A stretch of 64,000 bases of DNA from Allobosea caraganae. GTDB lineage: Bacteria > Pseudomonadota > Alphaproteobacteria > Rhizobiales > Beijerinckiaceae. The first letter of the stretch is position 1, and each line of letters begins with the position of its first letter. The translations under genes were made by a program, and so were the position numbers. The notes below the pieces were generated by a model. The model was not told where the DNA came from. It made no database searches and was given only the letters and a program-made list of their open reading frames with translations. Location: contig NZ_QQTO01000027.1 of NCBI RefSeq assembly GCF_003351345.1, positions 1 through 64,000 of the forward strand, given 5' to 3'. This document shows, in pieces, positions 1 to 9,378 of the stretch.

Positions 1-2176
1 AGTTCATCGTCGCCATCGGCGCCGCGCCGACCGAGCCGAAGGCCGAGCGCAGCCGGTCGAGCGCGGCCGAGCGCAACGCCGAGCTCTCCTCGACCAGCGC
101 CGTCTTCGCCGAGGCATGGACCTCGCCCGACAGCGAGTTGAGGGCGGTGCCGAGTTGCGCCGCGCTCAGGCCGTAGAGACCGTCCAGGGTTGAGGAGATG
201 GCATTGCCGGCGATGGCCGTGGCGCCGCTATTGAACGCTGCGTCCATCGCGCCGCCCACGGCGGACTGGTTCGATGACAGGCCGGCCTGCTGAGCCATCT
301 GCGAGGTCAGGTTCAGCGTCACATTTGTGCCGGAATAGGCCAGCGCCGCGGCTACAAAAGTGGGCAGGCCCGAGGTGGCCAGCGTGGAGAAGGTGCCGGT
401 CATGCCGCCAGTGGCGGCGAACAGGTCGTAGCTGTTCAGCAGCGTCGAGGTCTGGAAGGGAACCGCCAGCGTGCCGGCGAGCCGGGCCACGCCCGTCACC
501 GCCAGGGCGTCGTTGCCACTGTCGCCCACCCGCAGGGAGAGGGTGCCGGCCGCGGTCTGCACATAGGTGCCGCTGATGAGATGGGTGACCGGGATCCCGG
601 TGCCGGTGACGCCGATCCAGCCGCTGTTCTCGAACCGCTTCTGCGGTCCCGCCGTCGCGGCGATGCGACCATCGATGATGCCGGTGTTGACGATCACCGT
701 GCCAAAGCTGTCAGCGCCGGTGCGCAGGGCATCGGCCACCGCGGGCGCCTGCAAGGTGCCGTAATTCAGCAGGGTGCCGTAGAGACCGTGCAATTCCACC
801 GCCGCGCCGACCACACCGGTTGCCGTTACGGAGCCGGTATTGGTCAAGACGCCATAGGTCTCGCCGCGCATGCCGATGCCGCCGGTGCCGGTGACCTGGA
901 CGGTGCCGCTGTTGACGATGTCGTCGCCCTTGCGGCCGGACAAAGCGGCCGCATTGGTGGCGCTGGAGGCCAAGGTGCCGGTGTTGCGGATCGGGTTGTA
1001 GATGCCCGCAATGGTGGCGACATAGCCATTGGGCACGGTGGAGCCGGGCGTCAGATAGATGCCCACCACCTGATCGCCATAGGCCGAGTTCGAGGACACC
1101 AGCGACGCGCCTGGAATGTTGATCTCGTGCCAGGTGGGGATGCCGAGGGCATCCACATGCAGCACGCCGGCATGCACGACGCCGTCCGCCGTCACCCAGT
1201 CGGCCACCATGTTGTACTCACCGGAGCGCCCGGCGCCGGTGATGCCTTCCAGATGGGTGACGATGGCGCCGGGATGGTCGTAGGTGGCCCAAGTGCCGGT
1301 GGTCTGGTTGTAGAGATAGCCGTGTTCGAAGCCGATGCCGCCACCCGGCCCCACATTGGCATAGCCGCCGGCGATCATGTCGCCATAGACGCCATAGGCG
1401 GTGGTGCTGACCGCGCCGGGCTTGTTGTTGGTCGCGTAGGTGCCCGTGGAGATGGTGTAGACCATCGCATTGCCGGTCGCGAGGCGCGTGTCGTAGTCGC
1501 CCACCACCTGATCGCCGAACGTGCTGTGAGCGATGGTGAAGAGGGTCGGGTTGCCGGTGGCGCTCGGATAGGCCAGCGGCGTGAGCTGCTGGTTCGGTGC
1601 CGCTGCGGCGTCGTAGAGATAGCTGAGATCATAGGGCGTCGAAGCGGGCGTGATGTAGCTGCCGACCGTGCGCAGGACACCGCCCTGGTTGCCGAAGCTC
1701 GGCCCATAAGGGGACGAGCCGATGGCGCCGGGATAGTTTACGCCGCTGGCGGTGGCCACCGGCATGGCCGACCACTGGGCCGTGCTCGTGTTGTAGAGCA
1801 AGCCGCCGGTGCTGCCGTTCACCACATAATTGCCGACGATGGTGTTTCCGCGAATGCCGGTGAGGAAGGTGCCGGTGGTGCCGAAATTTAACGTCGTGTA
1901 GGGCGTCGCTGCCGACGCCAGCGGCGTGCTGCCAGGGAAGACGGCAATTGTGCTCTTGGCGCCGTCGAACCCGATGGTGCCTGCAGTAGCGGCGGTCGGC
2001 GCCAGCTTCAGCGCGCCGCTGCTGAGGAACGTGTCGACGGCGTCGAAATTGAACGTCGGGTAGGGCGCCGCCGTCTGCGCCTGCGCCGCAGCGCTAAACA
2101 CGCAGAGCGCGGTGCCGGCGATGGCAAAATAAGCGCAAGAAGATAGTGGATGCCCGCGAATTTCAACTTTCGTCAT
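1..2176 (-). CDS. classical autotransporter, passenger domain (3' end outside window)
   Basis: The reading frame begins at ATG 2174-2176 and stays open to base 1, giving 725 codons without the C-terminus. The N-terminus is a signal peptide with a hydrophobic stretch and a cleavage site after AAAQAQ. The body is a Gly/Thr/Ser/Asn-rich passenger with recurrent patterns such as 'NTGTLASSATNAAALSG', typical of beta-helical passengers. The last ~90 residues seen (around 'LGTALNSLSGEVHASAK') match the conserved linker just before the outer-membrane beta-barrel of type V secretion autotransporters, so the barrel should lie left of base 1. Expected location is the outer membrane with a surface-exposed passenger. 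The ligand cannot be read from sequence. A long open frame on the opposite strand is a codon-bias shadow. Confidence 0.85.
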   Translation of the reverse strand, partial: MTKVEIRGHPLSSCAYFAIAGTALCVFSAAAQAQTAAPYPTFNFDAVDTFLSSGALKLAPTAATAGTIGFDGAKSTIAVFPGSTPLASAATPYTTLNFGTTGTFLTGIRGNTIVGNYVVNGSTGGLLYNTSTAQWSAMPVATASGVNYPGAIGSSPYGPSFGNQGGVLRTVGSYITPASTPYDLSYLYDAAAAPNQQLTPLAYPSATGNPTLFTIAHSTFGDQVVGDYDTRLATGNAMVYTISTGTYATNNKPGAVSTTAYGVYGDMIAGGYANVGPGGGIGFEHGYLYNQTTGTWATYDHPGAIVTHLEGITGAGRSGEYNMVADWVTADGVVHAGVLHVDALGIPTWHEINIPGASLVSSNSAYGDQVVGIYLTPGSTVPNGYVATIAGIYNPIRNTGTLASSATNAAALSGRKGDDIVNSGTVQVTGTGGIGMRGETYGVLTNTGSVTATGVVGAAVELHGLYGTLLNYGTLQAPAVADALRTGADSFGTVIVNTGIIDGRIAATAGPQKRFENSGWIGVTGTGIPVTHLISGTYVQTAAGTLSLRVGDSGNDALAVTGVARLAGTLAVPFQTSTLLNSYDLFAATGGMTGTFSTLATSGLPTFVAAALAYSGTNVTLNLTSQMAQQAGLSSNQSAVGGAMDAAFNSGATAIAGNAISSTLDGLYGLSAAQLGTALNSLSGEVHASAKTALVEESSALRSAALDRLRSAFGSVGAAPMATMN

Positions 2177-2331
2177 CACGATCGCCTCGCCCAGGCCACA
2201 ATAATGAAAAGGCTAGCAGAACCGTAGATGGAAGATAGACATATGATTTGAATCTACGTCAACTTGCATTACCGATAGTAAAATACAGCATAACGTGATC
2301 TTTTTAACACGGAATCGATCGAAAAACCTAC

Positions 2332-2389
2332 GATATGGCCAGTTTTCCGCTGCGTCCAATCTCAGAATATGTGTGATATGGCCTGTTTT
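2332..2389. promoter_or_regulatory. pair of near-identical 15-mers upstream of two divergent secreted-protein genes
   Basis: GATATGGCCAGTTTT (2332-2346) and GATATGGCCTGTTTT (2375-2389) match at 14 of 15 bases. They are 43 bp apart, about four helical turns, in the AT-richer stretch behind the autotransporter start and beyond the 3' end of the 194-residue protein gene. The spacing would suit two binding sites for one regulator on one DNA face. This is inference; no regulator is identified. Confidence 0.25.
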
Positions 2390-2456
2390 ACCATTCACGG
2401 CCATTCGGCACCTAAGTCAGCCTCCACCGACGCGGCCCACACAACTGGTGATAAGA

Positions 2457-3041
2457 TTACTTTGGGCTGGGCTTTGGTTTCGGCGCTGGTTCTGGTTTGG
2501 GCTGATCCGGTACGGGAGCCACGCTCGTCGGCGCAGTCGGCGTTGCTGAGCCAACTCCGACCGAGATCCCGAATAATTTCCATTGCCCGGCCACGGGCGC
2601 GAAGACCAGTTCGAAATTGGCTTGCGAGGGCACCGAAGGAAAGAAGCCTGCCATCCGAAGCATGCCACTAGCCTCGATCTGCGGCAGCGTGGTGAGGTGC
2701 GGATCGATGACTGCCACGCCGGAAAGGTCGAGCTTGTCGTTGCGTTGCTTGGCGAAGATCTCTGCCAACCTCGCTGCGGTATTTGCCTGGAAGCCCGGGG
2801 CACCGAGATCCCGCAGCACGGTGTAGTTGCCAGTCTTGTTGGCTTGATCAAGCGCCAGCAACGCCGAACGGATGAGGATCAGCACGCCGTTCCGGTCAAT
2901 CTGCGCCGGCGTTGGGACGGCAGCCGGACCAGGGGCGCCCGGTTCCGGCTTGGGCTGTTGCGCGAAGGCTGCACCGCTGCCTTGCCCCGCCCCGAGAACA
3001 AGCGCCGTGATGAGAGCAAGGGCTGCAACAGTCGCCCGCAT
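2457..3041 (-). CDS. small secreted protein with proline-rich tail
   Basis: A 194-residue product of unknown function. ATG 3041 is chosen because a GGAGG sequence lies nine bases upstream and the protein then begins with a clean signal peptide ('MRATVAALALITALVLG') cleaved near AAFAQQ. The mature part has an N-terminal helix, a middle segment and a final strand pattern ('FELVFAPVAGQWKLFGISV') that resembles NTF2-like folds, but I cannot assign a family. The C-terminus is a Pro/Lys tail (PKPEPAPKPKPSPK). It lies 81 bases downstream of the trimeric autotransporter on the same strand, so the two are probably co-transcribed and it may act in the periplasm on assembly or stability of that adhesin. 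That role is inferred from position alone. Confidence 0.65.
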   Translation of the reverse strand: MRATVAALALITALVLGAGQGSGAAFAQQPKPEPGAPGPAAVPTPAQIDRNGVLILIRSALLALDQANKTGNYTVLRDLGAPGFQANTAARLAEIFAKQRNDKLDLSGVAVIDPHLTTLPQIEASGMLRMAGFFPSVPSQANFELVFAPVAGQWKLFGISVGVGSATPTAPTSVAPVPDQPKPEPAPKPKPSPK

Positions 3042-3122
3042 CGGCCATGTCCTCCAGATCAACGGCATCGAATTCGGCGTTGGCTGCAAGAGTCCATGCC
3101 CATGCCGGGGCTCGATCGACAA

Positions 3123-5621
3123 TCAGAACTCCCCCTGCAGGCCCACGCGCATACCATGGCTGCTCTCGCCCCCATACGCATAGCCAGCCGTGACGGCGAG
3201 CGGGATGCCCGTGTCGAAGCGATGAGCCAGCGACGCGCCAAAGCCGTGCTCGCCTTTGAAGTTGGCGTAGTTGACCGCCCAACTCGTCTTGCCGGCGGTG
3301 GAGGGCATCGATGCGGTCGTCATCGCCATTGCTGCGGCGACGCCCTGACGGGCTTCGGCGCGCGATCGGCGGGCGTAAATCTCGACGTTGCTGATGCGCG
3401 AATCCATCGTCGCCAGCCGCCCGTCGAGCGCGCCGACATCGAAGGCGCTCGTCGCGAGATTGCCGGAGGCATCGGTCGTGACGAGGCTCACCGGACCCCT
3501 CTGGGCGGCAAGGCTCGCGGCCGACGTCACCCCCGCCAGCGTGTAGGTGCTCCGGGCCGTGCCGACGACGGTCTGGCTCGCGCGTGTCGCGACGGCGCCC
3601 TGTCCGATGGCTGTGGAGTTGGCGTAGGTCGCCTGCGCGCCCTGTCCGATGGCGGTCGCGTTCTGGCCGGAGGCGACCGCGTTGCCGCCAAACGCGGAGG
3701 CATTGGCGCCAGTCGCCTGCGCCTGGAAGCCGACGGCCGTCGTGGGATCGGCGCTGGCGATGGCTCCCGCGCCGATTGCGGTCGCTCCCGCGAATGTCGC
3801 CTGCGCCCCTTGTCCGTAGGCGGCCGCACCTGAGCCCGAAGCGATGGCCCCAGAGCCGTTGGCGGTCGCATTGTCGCCCGACGCCGAGGCGCCGAAGCCG
3901 GTCGCGGTGGCGTTCGCGCCGGTGGCTGTAGGGGCTGCGAGCCCGGATGTGTTGTTGCTCGCGAGCGGAAAGCTTGCGACGCCAGCGTTGACGCCTGCGA
4001 TCGCGGCGTCGAGCTGGCCTACCGTGCTGGCATCGTTCGCGGCGATGCCATTGGCGAGGCCGGTGAGCAGGCGATTGCCGCCGGTGCCGGCGATGCTCAC
4101 GAGAGAGCCGCCGGTGGCCGCCCCCACCGTGATCGCGCTGCTGGCCGGGTCCTGCTGCACGAGGCCGACCGTCCCAGAGTTGATGCCGTCGCGTAGCGAG
4201 GTCAAATCGCTTGTCGTCGTCGCAATGTCGGTCGTGTTGGTGGCGACCTGTCCTTGCAGAGTCGAGATGTTGCCGGTGTTGGCCGTGGTCTGGCCCTGTA
4301 GCGTGGTGATGTTCTGCGTGTTCACCGCAATGTTGCTGGTGTTCGAGCTGGTCTGGCTATCGAGCGCGCTCAGCGCCGAGCCAACCGTGCTGAAGGGCGC
4401 GCCCTGGATCGTGTAGGTCGGAGCGGTGAAGGCGCCCGTCGCGACGTCGTAGGCCGCCGAGCCGCCGAGACTTGCAGCCAATGCGCTGCCGAGATTGGTC
4501 GATACGCCTTGCAGCTGGTTCAGGTTGACGGCATCCGTCCCCTGCGAGCCCGGAGCCAGTCCGGTGATCTGCCGAGTGCCTGACGAGGCGCCGATCGCCA
4601 CCTCTCCGATCGAGCTCTGGGTTCCCGGCAGCCCGAAGGCGGCGTAGTTCGTCAGCGAACCGCGTTCGGCAATCGAGAACCCACCGAGGGCAACGTTGGT
4701 ACCCGGTGCCGTTGGCGAAATCGCCGCGCCCTGACCCACGACCACCGAATTGGCCACGCCATTGTCGGTCGCCCCCTGGCCGAGGACGAGCGAATTCTCC
4801 CCGGCGGCGGTGGCGGCCTGGCCGAGGACGGTCGCGTTCGCCGCATTGGCCAGCGCGCCCTGTCCAAGCGCGGTTGCATTCGTCTGCCCTGCCGCCGTCG
4901 CACCCGCTTGCGCGCCCTGGCCCAGCGACGTGGTGTTGCCGTTGGTGAAGCCGTTTCCCGACGTCCCTCCGGCCGTGGCGCTTTCGCCTATCGCAACGCT
5001 GTTGCTGCCCGAGGCCGTGCTACCGGAACCCATCGCGGCGCTGCCGCCACCCGAGGCGGTGCTGAACGAGCCGGTCGCGGTGCTGAAATCTCCCGAGGCG
5101 GCGCTATCGGCCCCCGTTCCGGTGCTTCGGAACCCTGACGCTGTGCTGGTGACGCCTGTCGCAGTGCTGAAATCGCCGGACGCCGTGCTGCTAACGCCGG
5201 TCGCGGTGCTCAGAAAGCCCGAGGCGGTGCTGATCGAGCCCGTTGCAGTGCTGGAGCTCCCCGAGGCGATGCTGCCCACGCCGGTCGCAGTGTCCCTGAA
5301 ACCCGAAGCCGTAGCGCCAAAGCCCATGGCGGTGCTGAAATCGCCCAAGGCAGTACTGGCATTGCCCGTCGCGCTGCTCTGGAGGCCGAAGGCTAAGGCG
5401 CCTGTACCACAGGCGAAGCTGGCAGGCCCGGTCGCCGTGCCCGTTCCGGATCCGCTGGTTTCTTGGCACACGAACTGCGCAGTCGCTGGGGAAGGTCCCG
5501 TTGCGAGCCCGATGCCAATCAAAGCTGCGAGGATAGAGTGCGAGCCCAAACGGCTGAGCATGAGGCTATGTGATGTGGTGCGCGAGGTCATGCGGGGGCA
5601 CCGCACGCGCCTGTGCCGCAT
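3123..5621 (-). CDS. trimeric autotransporter adhesin (YadA-like)
   Basis: An 832-residue type Vc autotransporter. ATG 5621 is chosen for the GAAGGA sequence four bases upstream; it gives an extended basic N-region and a signal peptide ending near PSPATAQF. The first head is a ladder of about 14-residue repeats of the type 'STATGxxSTASGxF', as in YadA left-handed beta-rolls. A neck/HIM segment follows ('ITGLAPGSQGTDAVNLNQLQ'), then a coiled-coil stalk rich in Asn/Thr/Gln ('TQNITTLQGQTTANTGN'), a second head ladder ('ATAIGQGAQATYANSTAIG'), and a C-terminal YadA anchor of four strands per subunit ending in 'GMRVGLQGEF'. The terminal Phe suits BAM-dependent insertion. It is expected to form a surface fibre for adhesion or biofilm; the ligand is unknown. 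Repeat number may vary between strains. Confidence 0.93.
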   Translation of the reverse strand: MRHRRVRCPRMTSRTTSHSLMLSRLGSHSILAALIGIGLATGPSPATAQFVCQETSGSGTGTATGPASFACGTGALAFGLQSSATGNASTALGDFSTAMGFGATASGFRDTATGVGSIASGSSSTATGSISTASGFLSTATGVSSTASGDFSTATGVTSTASGFRSTGTGADSAASGDFSTATGSFSTASGGGSAAMGSGSTASGSNSVAIGESATAGGTSGNGFTNGNTTSLGQGAQAGATAAGQTNATALGQGALANAANATVLGQAATAAGENSLVLGQGATDNGVANSVVVGQGAAISPTAPGTNVALGGFSIAERGSLTNYAAFGLPGTQSSIGEVAIGASSGTRQITGLAPGSQGTDAVNLNQLQGVSTNLGSALAASLGGSAAYDVATGAFTAPTYTIQGAPFSTVGSALSALDSQTSSNTSNIAVNTQNITTLQGQTTANTGNISTLQGQVATNTTDIATTTSDLTSLRDGINSGTVGLVQQDPASSAITVGAATGGSLVSIAGTGGNRLLTGLANGIAANDASTVGQLDAAIAGVNAGVASFPLASNNTSGLAAPTATGANATATGFGASASGDNATANGSGAIASGSGAAAYGQGAQATFAGATAIGAGAIASADPTTAVGFQAQATGANASAFGGNAVASGQNATAIGQGAQATYANSTAIGQGAVATRASQTVVGTARSTYTLAGVTSAASLAAQRGPVSLVTTDASGNLATSAFDVGALDGRLATMDSRISNVEIYARRSRAEARQGVAAAMAMTTASMPSTAGKTSWAVNYANFKGEHGFGASLAHRFDTGIPLAVTAGYAYGGESSHGMRVGLQGEF

Positions 5622-6030
5622 GGATTCCTTCAATTTTTGCATATGAGCTTTCGACCCTGAACGCGAAAGCGGAGACACATGTCTCACGCTTGGTATCATC
5701 AGGGCGATGACGCAACGTAGCATTCAAATGAGCGGCGTGGATACGAAGATTACGCAAAAATCATCGTTTTGTCTGCAGTGTGTCATTTCGACAGAGCGAG
5801 CCACTTAATATTTATCGGTCGGCACGTGGGCTTTATTTAAGACGAAACGCTGAAAAGCTCGGTCAACCGCTTGATAGCTCAAAGCAATATTTGCAATCGG
5901 CCGAGATTGGTCGGCAGCCAAGAAGCATGCTATACTTCCTTGCTACAAAATCAATAAATTATGTAAAATTGTGTCGTGAGAGGGGTATTTAGCGCATTTA
6001 TCCTCACCATTACGTTAAGGAATAAAAGTC
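5622..6030. other. AT-rich intergenic stretch between adhesin and small ORF
   Basis: This 409-bp segment is clearly more AT-rich than its surroundings and contains the upstream region of the trimeric autotransporter (minus strand) and of a small plus-strand gene. A 70-codon GTG-initiated frame at 5780-5992 has no ribosome site and a composition like non-coding DNA, so I do not call it. No clear promoter boxes or repeats stand out. Confidence 0.4.
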
Positions 6031-6342
6031 TTGATATATAATCAGGCACTTAAACCCGGAAACAATATCCGCCTCGCATATGGCTTTTCTGATCGAACGG
6101 GCTCTGGAATCTACGAGATTATCAGAATCATGCCAACGCTCGAAGATGGCGAGCGTCAATACCGTGTCAGGGGAACGGATGGGTTCGAAAGAGCAATTGG
6201 CGCGGGCCAGATTTTGGAAGGATCTCGGGAAGAGGGCGTAGAACCAAGCCGAGCAGGTTCGGAGCCACCGGGGAAAAAGCGCGGTCGTTTGACGCCTCCT
6301 TCGCGCTCTCTTCCTGGCCCTCGTCGCGCTTTCAAAACATGA
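6031..6342 (+). CDS. small conserved-looking protein of unknown function
   Basis: A 103-residue frame starting with TTG at 6031, preceded by TAAGGA at 6015-6020, a usable ribosome site at nine-base spacing. The first 65 residues look like a compact beta-rich domain ('NNIRLAYGFSDRTGSGIYEI', then 'RQYRVRGTDGFERAI'), the kind of SH3-like small protein common in Rhizobiales. The remainder is a basic Pro/Arg tail. It stands alone between an adhesin and a cyclic-di-GMP enzyme. Function is not recognised, and the non-ATG start lowers certainty. Confidence 0.5.
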   Translation: MIYNQALKPGNNIRLAYGFSDRTGSGIYEIIRIMPTLEDGERQYRVRGTDGFERAIGAGQILEGSREEGVEPSRAGSEPPGKKRGRLTPPSRSLPGPRRAFKT

Positions 6343-6565
6343 CCGTCAGGAATGGCGGGTCTTTCTTAGATCTCGAAGGCTTCGAGGGCTAAGCGCGCAC
6401 GCTCGGCCGCCAAAGACCCTGCAATCCTCGTTGTGCCGCGTTCCGTGCATTGGGATGGCGCAGGTCGCAGCAGCGTTTCAATTGAATGCACGCCGAGCGA
6501 GAGTCCTTAAATTTTCGCGAGCAGGTTGAAATACCGTAGCTTATTACGCTGCGGCGGAGAAAGTC

Positions 6566-8698
6566 ATGATCCAATCAACTCTCTCCATTCGCGCGAAGCT
6601 AACGCTGATATCGACGGTTTTCGTCATAATCGTTGTCAGTCTGGCCACGCTCGGTGCGACCCGATTATTGATGATCGGCGAAAGAACCGAAGCGATCGAG
6701 CGAAGGTGGCTTGCAGGAACGCTGGTGCTAGGGGAACTGAGCAACCGGATCCCCCGCTTTCGGCTCGTGGGCACATATCGCGCTCTCGCCCCCGATGCCT
6801 CCGCGCTCCGCGAAGTCGACGCCGTGCTGAAGGACCGCCGCGTCGAACTTGAAGACCTGCTCAGGGAATATGCCGACCTTCTCGGTGAAAATATTCCGCG
6901 TACCGAAGTAGCAGCGCTTCGAAGTGCTCTGGACGCCTATTTCGTTGAACACGACGCCTGGGTAGCAGCCGATACGAAGGGTATGCTCGATGAGCCCGCC
7001 CGCCGGAACAGCTCTCTGCACTTGCTCTACAGAACGGCGGACGACGCGCTCGACGCTCTAACCGAGGCGAACAAGGCCGAGTCCTATGCCGAAGTCGATG
7101 CAACAGATCGGCTTGTGACCGCCACGACCATCACCATGGTCATCGCGTCGGTCGCCGCCGTTCTGTTCGCCTTGTGGATGATGCTCCGCCTCCGCACGCA
7201 CATCACGCAGCCGCTGGTCGCCATAACCCGTGCCTTGTCCCAACTCGCTGCCGGTGATCGTAGTGTCCAGGTGCCCGAGGCCAATCGCAACGACGAGATC
7301 GGTGAGATGGCAAAGGCCTTCGATACCTTTCGTGCCAACGCGGTGGCCCTCGAGGAAGCGCATGAGGCGACGCGGACAGCCCAGGAACATGCGCAGGCAT
7401 TGGCACGGCACGATGCCCTGACGGGCTTGCCAAACCGCCGCGTCTTCTCGGCGGCGCTGCAGGCGGCGTTCAGCAGCGCCCATGACGGCACGTCCAGCTA
7501 CTGGGTGCTGATGATCGATCTCGATCGCTTCAAACCGATCAACGATCTACAGGGCCATCCGATCGGTGACCTGGTCCTGTGCGAGACGGCGCGGCGGCTG
7601 ACGGAGGTCGTGCGCAAGACCGACACAGTGGCTCGCCTCGGCGGCGACGAGTTCGCCATTATCGCGAAGGCCGATCAAGCGGATCAGCTGGAAGACGCGA
7701 TGCGTCTGGCCAGTCGGGTCATCAGCGCCATCCGAGAGCCGATATTCATAGGAGCAGCCAGGGCGGAGATCGGCGCCAGCATTGGCATCGCTCGCTGTCC
7801 TGCAGACGGGGCCGACCCTGAGGGTATGCTCCGCGCGGCCGACATCGCCATGTACCGGGCCAAGAGGGATGGCCGGGGCACGTATCGATTCTTCGAGCAA
7901 AGCATGGATGAGGAGCTGCACGCTCAGGCGGAGCTGGAAGCGGACCTCAGGAAGGCCGTTGCGGACGGCGTGATACGACCTCACTATCAGCCGCTGGTTA
8001 ACCTGAAAGACGGCCGGGTTTATGGCTTCGAATTGCTGGCTCGCTGGAATCACCCGGAGCGTGGCTCCGTTCCCCCTGACGTCTTCATCCCGTTGCTCGA
8101 ACACCTTGGCCTCATCGCGGACCTGACCTGGTCGATTCTCCGTCAGGCCTGCCGGGAAGCGGCTGGATGGCCGAAGGACGTTACCCTGGCGCTCAACATC
8201 TCGCCCATCCAGCTCAAGGACCCGGCGCTCCCGACTCAACTCCTCACGATCCTGAGGCAGGAGAGAATGTCGCCAAAGCGCCTGGAGATCGAGATTACCG
8301 AATCGGCCCTCGTGAGCGACTTGGAGACCGCCAAGCTGACCCTGACGGCGCTCCAGAGTATCGGGGTCAAAGTCTCGCTCGACGATTTCGGCACGGGCTA
8401 TTCGAGCTTGTACCATCTCCGGGAGATGAAATTCGACAAGGTGAAGATCGATCGATCCTTCGTTCAGTCGATGCGCGAGAACAAGGAGAGCGAGAAGATC
8501 GTCGACGCGATCCTGAGCCTTGCGAAAAGCCTCGACTTACCGACGGTCGCCGAGGGTATCGAAAACCTGGGAGTCCAGGAACAATTGGCGGAGCGGGGCT
8601 GCGAGTTTGGTCAGGGCTATTATTTCGGAAAAGCTATGACCGCCGTAGAGGCGGGCGCTCTTCTCAAAGGGCGTCAAGAGCGAAGACGCACCGGGTAG
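6566..8698 (+). CDS. membrane-bound GGDEF-EAL cyclic-di-GMP protein with HAMP domain
   Basis: A 710-residue inner-membrane sensor likely to make and/or degrade cyclic-di-GMP. ATG 6566 has GGAGAAA upstream. Transmembrane helices lie at about residues 13-34 and 188-207 and enclose a mostly helical periplasmic sensor domain. HAMP spans about 208-262. The GGDEF domain has intact GGDEF at 359-363 and an inhibitory RxxD site at 350-353, so the cyclase half should be active and product-inhibited. The phosphodiesterase half has the EAL-type motif as ELL (489-491), keeping the metal-binding Glu, and DDFGTGYSS at 606-614, so activity there is also plausible. With adhesin genes upstream, a role in attachment or biofilm control is a reasonable inference. 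The gene appears monocistronic. Confidence 0.95.
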   Translation: MIQSTLSIRAKLTLISTVFVIIVVSLATLGATRLLMIGERTEAIERRWLAGTLVLGELSNRIPRFRLVGTYRALAPDASALREVDAVLKDRRVELEDLLREYADLLGENIPRTEVAALRSALDAYFVEHDAWVAADTKGMLDEPARRNSSLHLLYRTADDALDALTEANKAESYAEVDATDRLVTATTITMVIASVAAVLFALWMMLRLRTHITQPLVAITRALSQLAAGDRSVQVPEANRNDEIGEMAKAFDTFRANAVALEEAHEATRTAQEHAQALARHDALTGLPNRRVFSAALQAAFSSAHDGTSSYWVLMIDLDRFKPINDLQGHPIGDLVLCETARRLTEVVRKTDTVARLGGDEFAIIAKADQADQLEDAMRLASRVISAIREPIFIGAARAEIGASIGIARCPADGADPEGMLRAADIAMYRAKRDGRGTYRFFEQSMDEELHAQAELEADLRKAVADGVIRPHYQPLVNLKDGRVYGFELLARWNHPERGSVPPDVFIPLLEHLGLIADLTWSILRQACREAAGWPKDVTLALNISPIQLKDPALPTQLLTILRQERMSPKRLEIEITESALVSDLETAKLTLTALQSIGVKVSLDDFGTGYSSLYHLREMKFDKVKIDRSFVQSMRENKESEKIVDAILSLAKSLDLPTVAEGIENLGVQEQLAERGCEFGQGYYFGKAMTAVEAGALLKGRQERRRTG

Positions 8699-8701
8699 AC
8701 T

Positions 8702-9115
8702 TCAAGGTGTGGTTTTCCAATTCGCCGATCGGGCGCCGTCGATCTTAAGGCCGTGGTGCCGAGCGAGCCGGCTTCGCAGGGACGCCCAATCCGCCGCCTC
8801 GGGGAGGGCGATTGCGACGCCGGAACTCGTTGCGCCCTTCTGGCCGGAAGAGGTCGAGATATGAACGACGGGGCCGTCCGTGATCTTGCCGGAGCGTGCG
8901 TACCGACGGCACGCCACAAGGCCGGCGCAGGAGGCGGCCTCTGCCCAGATGCCGGCGCGGGCCAGCGTCTGCCGGGCGTCCAGGATGTCCAGATCCGATA
9001 CCGTGACCGTAAGTCCGGATGCGTCGCGCAGGGCGGAGACGGCACGATAGCCGTTGCGGTTGGAGCCAATGCCGCGCGCAATCGTGGCGACAGGCTCGAC
9101 CTCGGCGGACAGCAC
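8702..9115 (-). pseudogene. C-terminal fragment of a threonine-synthase-like PLP enzyme
   Basis: The 137-codon frame carries the C-terminal part of a fold-type II PLP enzyme of the threonine synthase group: 'ARGIGSNRNGYRAVSALRDA', then 'DILDARQTLARAGIWAEAAS' and 'VVHISTSSGQKGA'. The catalytic Lys region and the whole N-terminal two thirds are absent. Directly upstream in the same direction the sequence changes to a ferric-reductase-like membrane domain, so the fragment was truncated by deletion or rearrangement. It is presumably non-functional. The family assignment rests on motif recall, without a search. Confidence 0.6.
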
Positions 9116-9138
9116 GTTCGAACGCCAGGCATGACCTC

Positions 9139-9378
9139 AAGCGCGCCGGCCGTCGTCGCCAGGGCCGCAATGCAGATCGCCAGCTTAGAGTACTCTTCCA
9201 TGGCGCCTTCGATCTGAATGGCGTGGATCGCGCCGGTGCCGACCACCGTAACCGCCAGAACGCTGTGAAGAATGCGCCAGAGCTCGTAGCCAAGCTTGAA
9301 GACCCGCCGGGTCGCCACCAGCACCGCGGTCAACACCAGGCACCACAGGCTGATCACCCCGTAGAGCGAGAACGGCGT
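9139..9378 (-). pseudogene. fragment of a ferric-reductase-like transmembrane protein
   Basis: About 80 codons encode two to three membrane helices: 'PFSLYGVISLWCLVLTAVLV', then 'KLGYELWRILHSVLAVTVV' with its haem-ligand-type His, then 'AIHAIQIEGAMEEYSKLAIC'. This pattern fits the ferric reductase-like transmembrane domain of flavocytochromes. No start, no flavin or NAD domain and no complete gene surround it. It stops where the PLP-enzyme fragment begins. The junction near 9116-9138 looks like a deletion scar joining two unrelated genes. Confidence 0.5.

Noticed and set aside
581..1891. 436-codon open frame on the plus strand
   Set aside because: It lies opposite the autotransporter passenger, has low-complexity Gly/Ala/Arg composition without domains, and arises from the codon bias of the real gene.
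5037..5340. Short regularly spaced repeats that might suggest a CRISPR array
   Set aside because: The repeats are in-frame codons of the YadA head ladder and vary like protein repeats; there are no constant repeats with unique spacers and no cas genes.
5780..5992. 70-codon GTG frame
   Set aside because: AT-rich, no ribosome site, no protein-like pattern.
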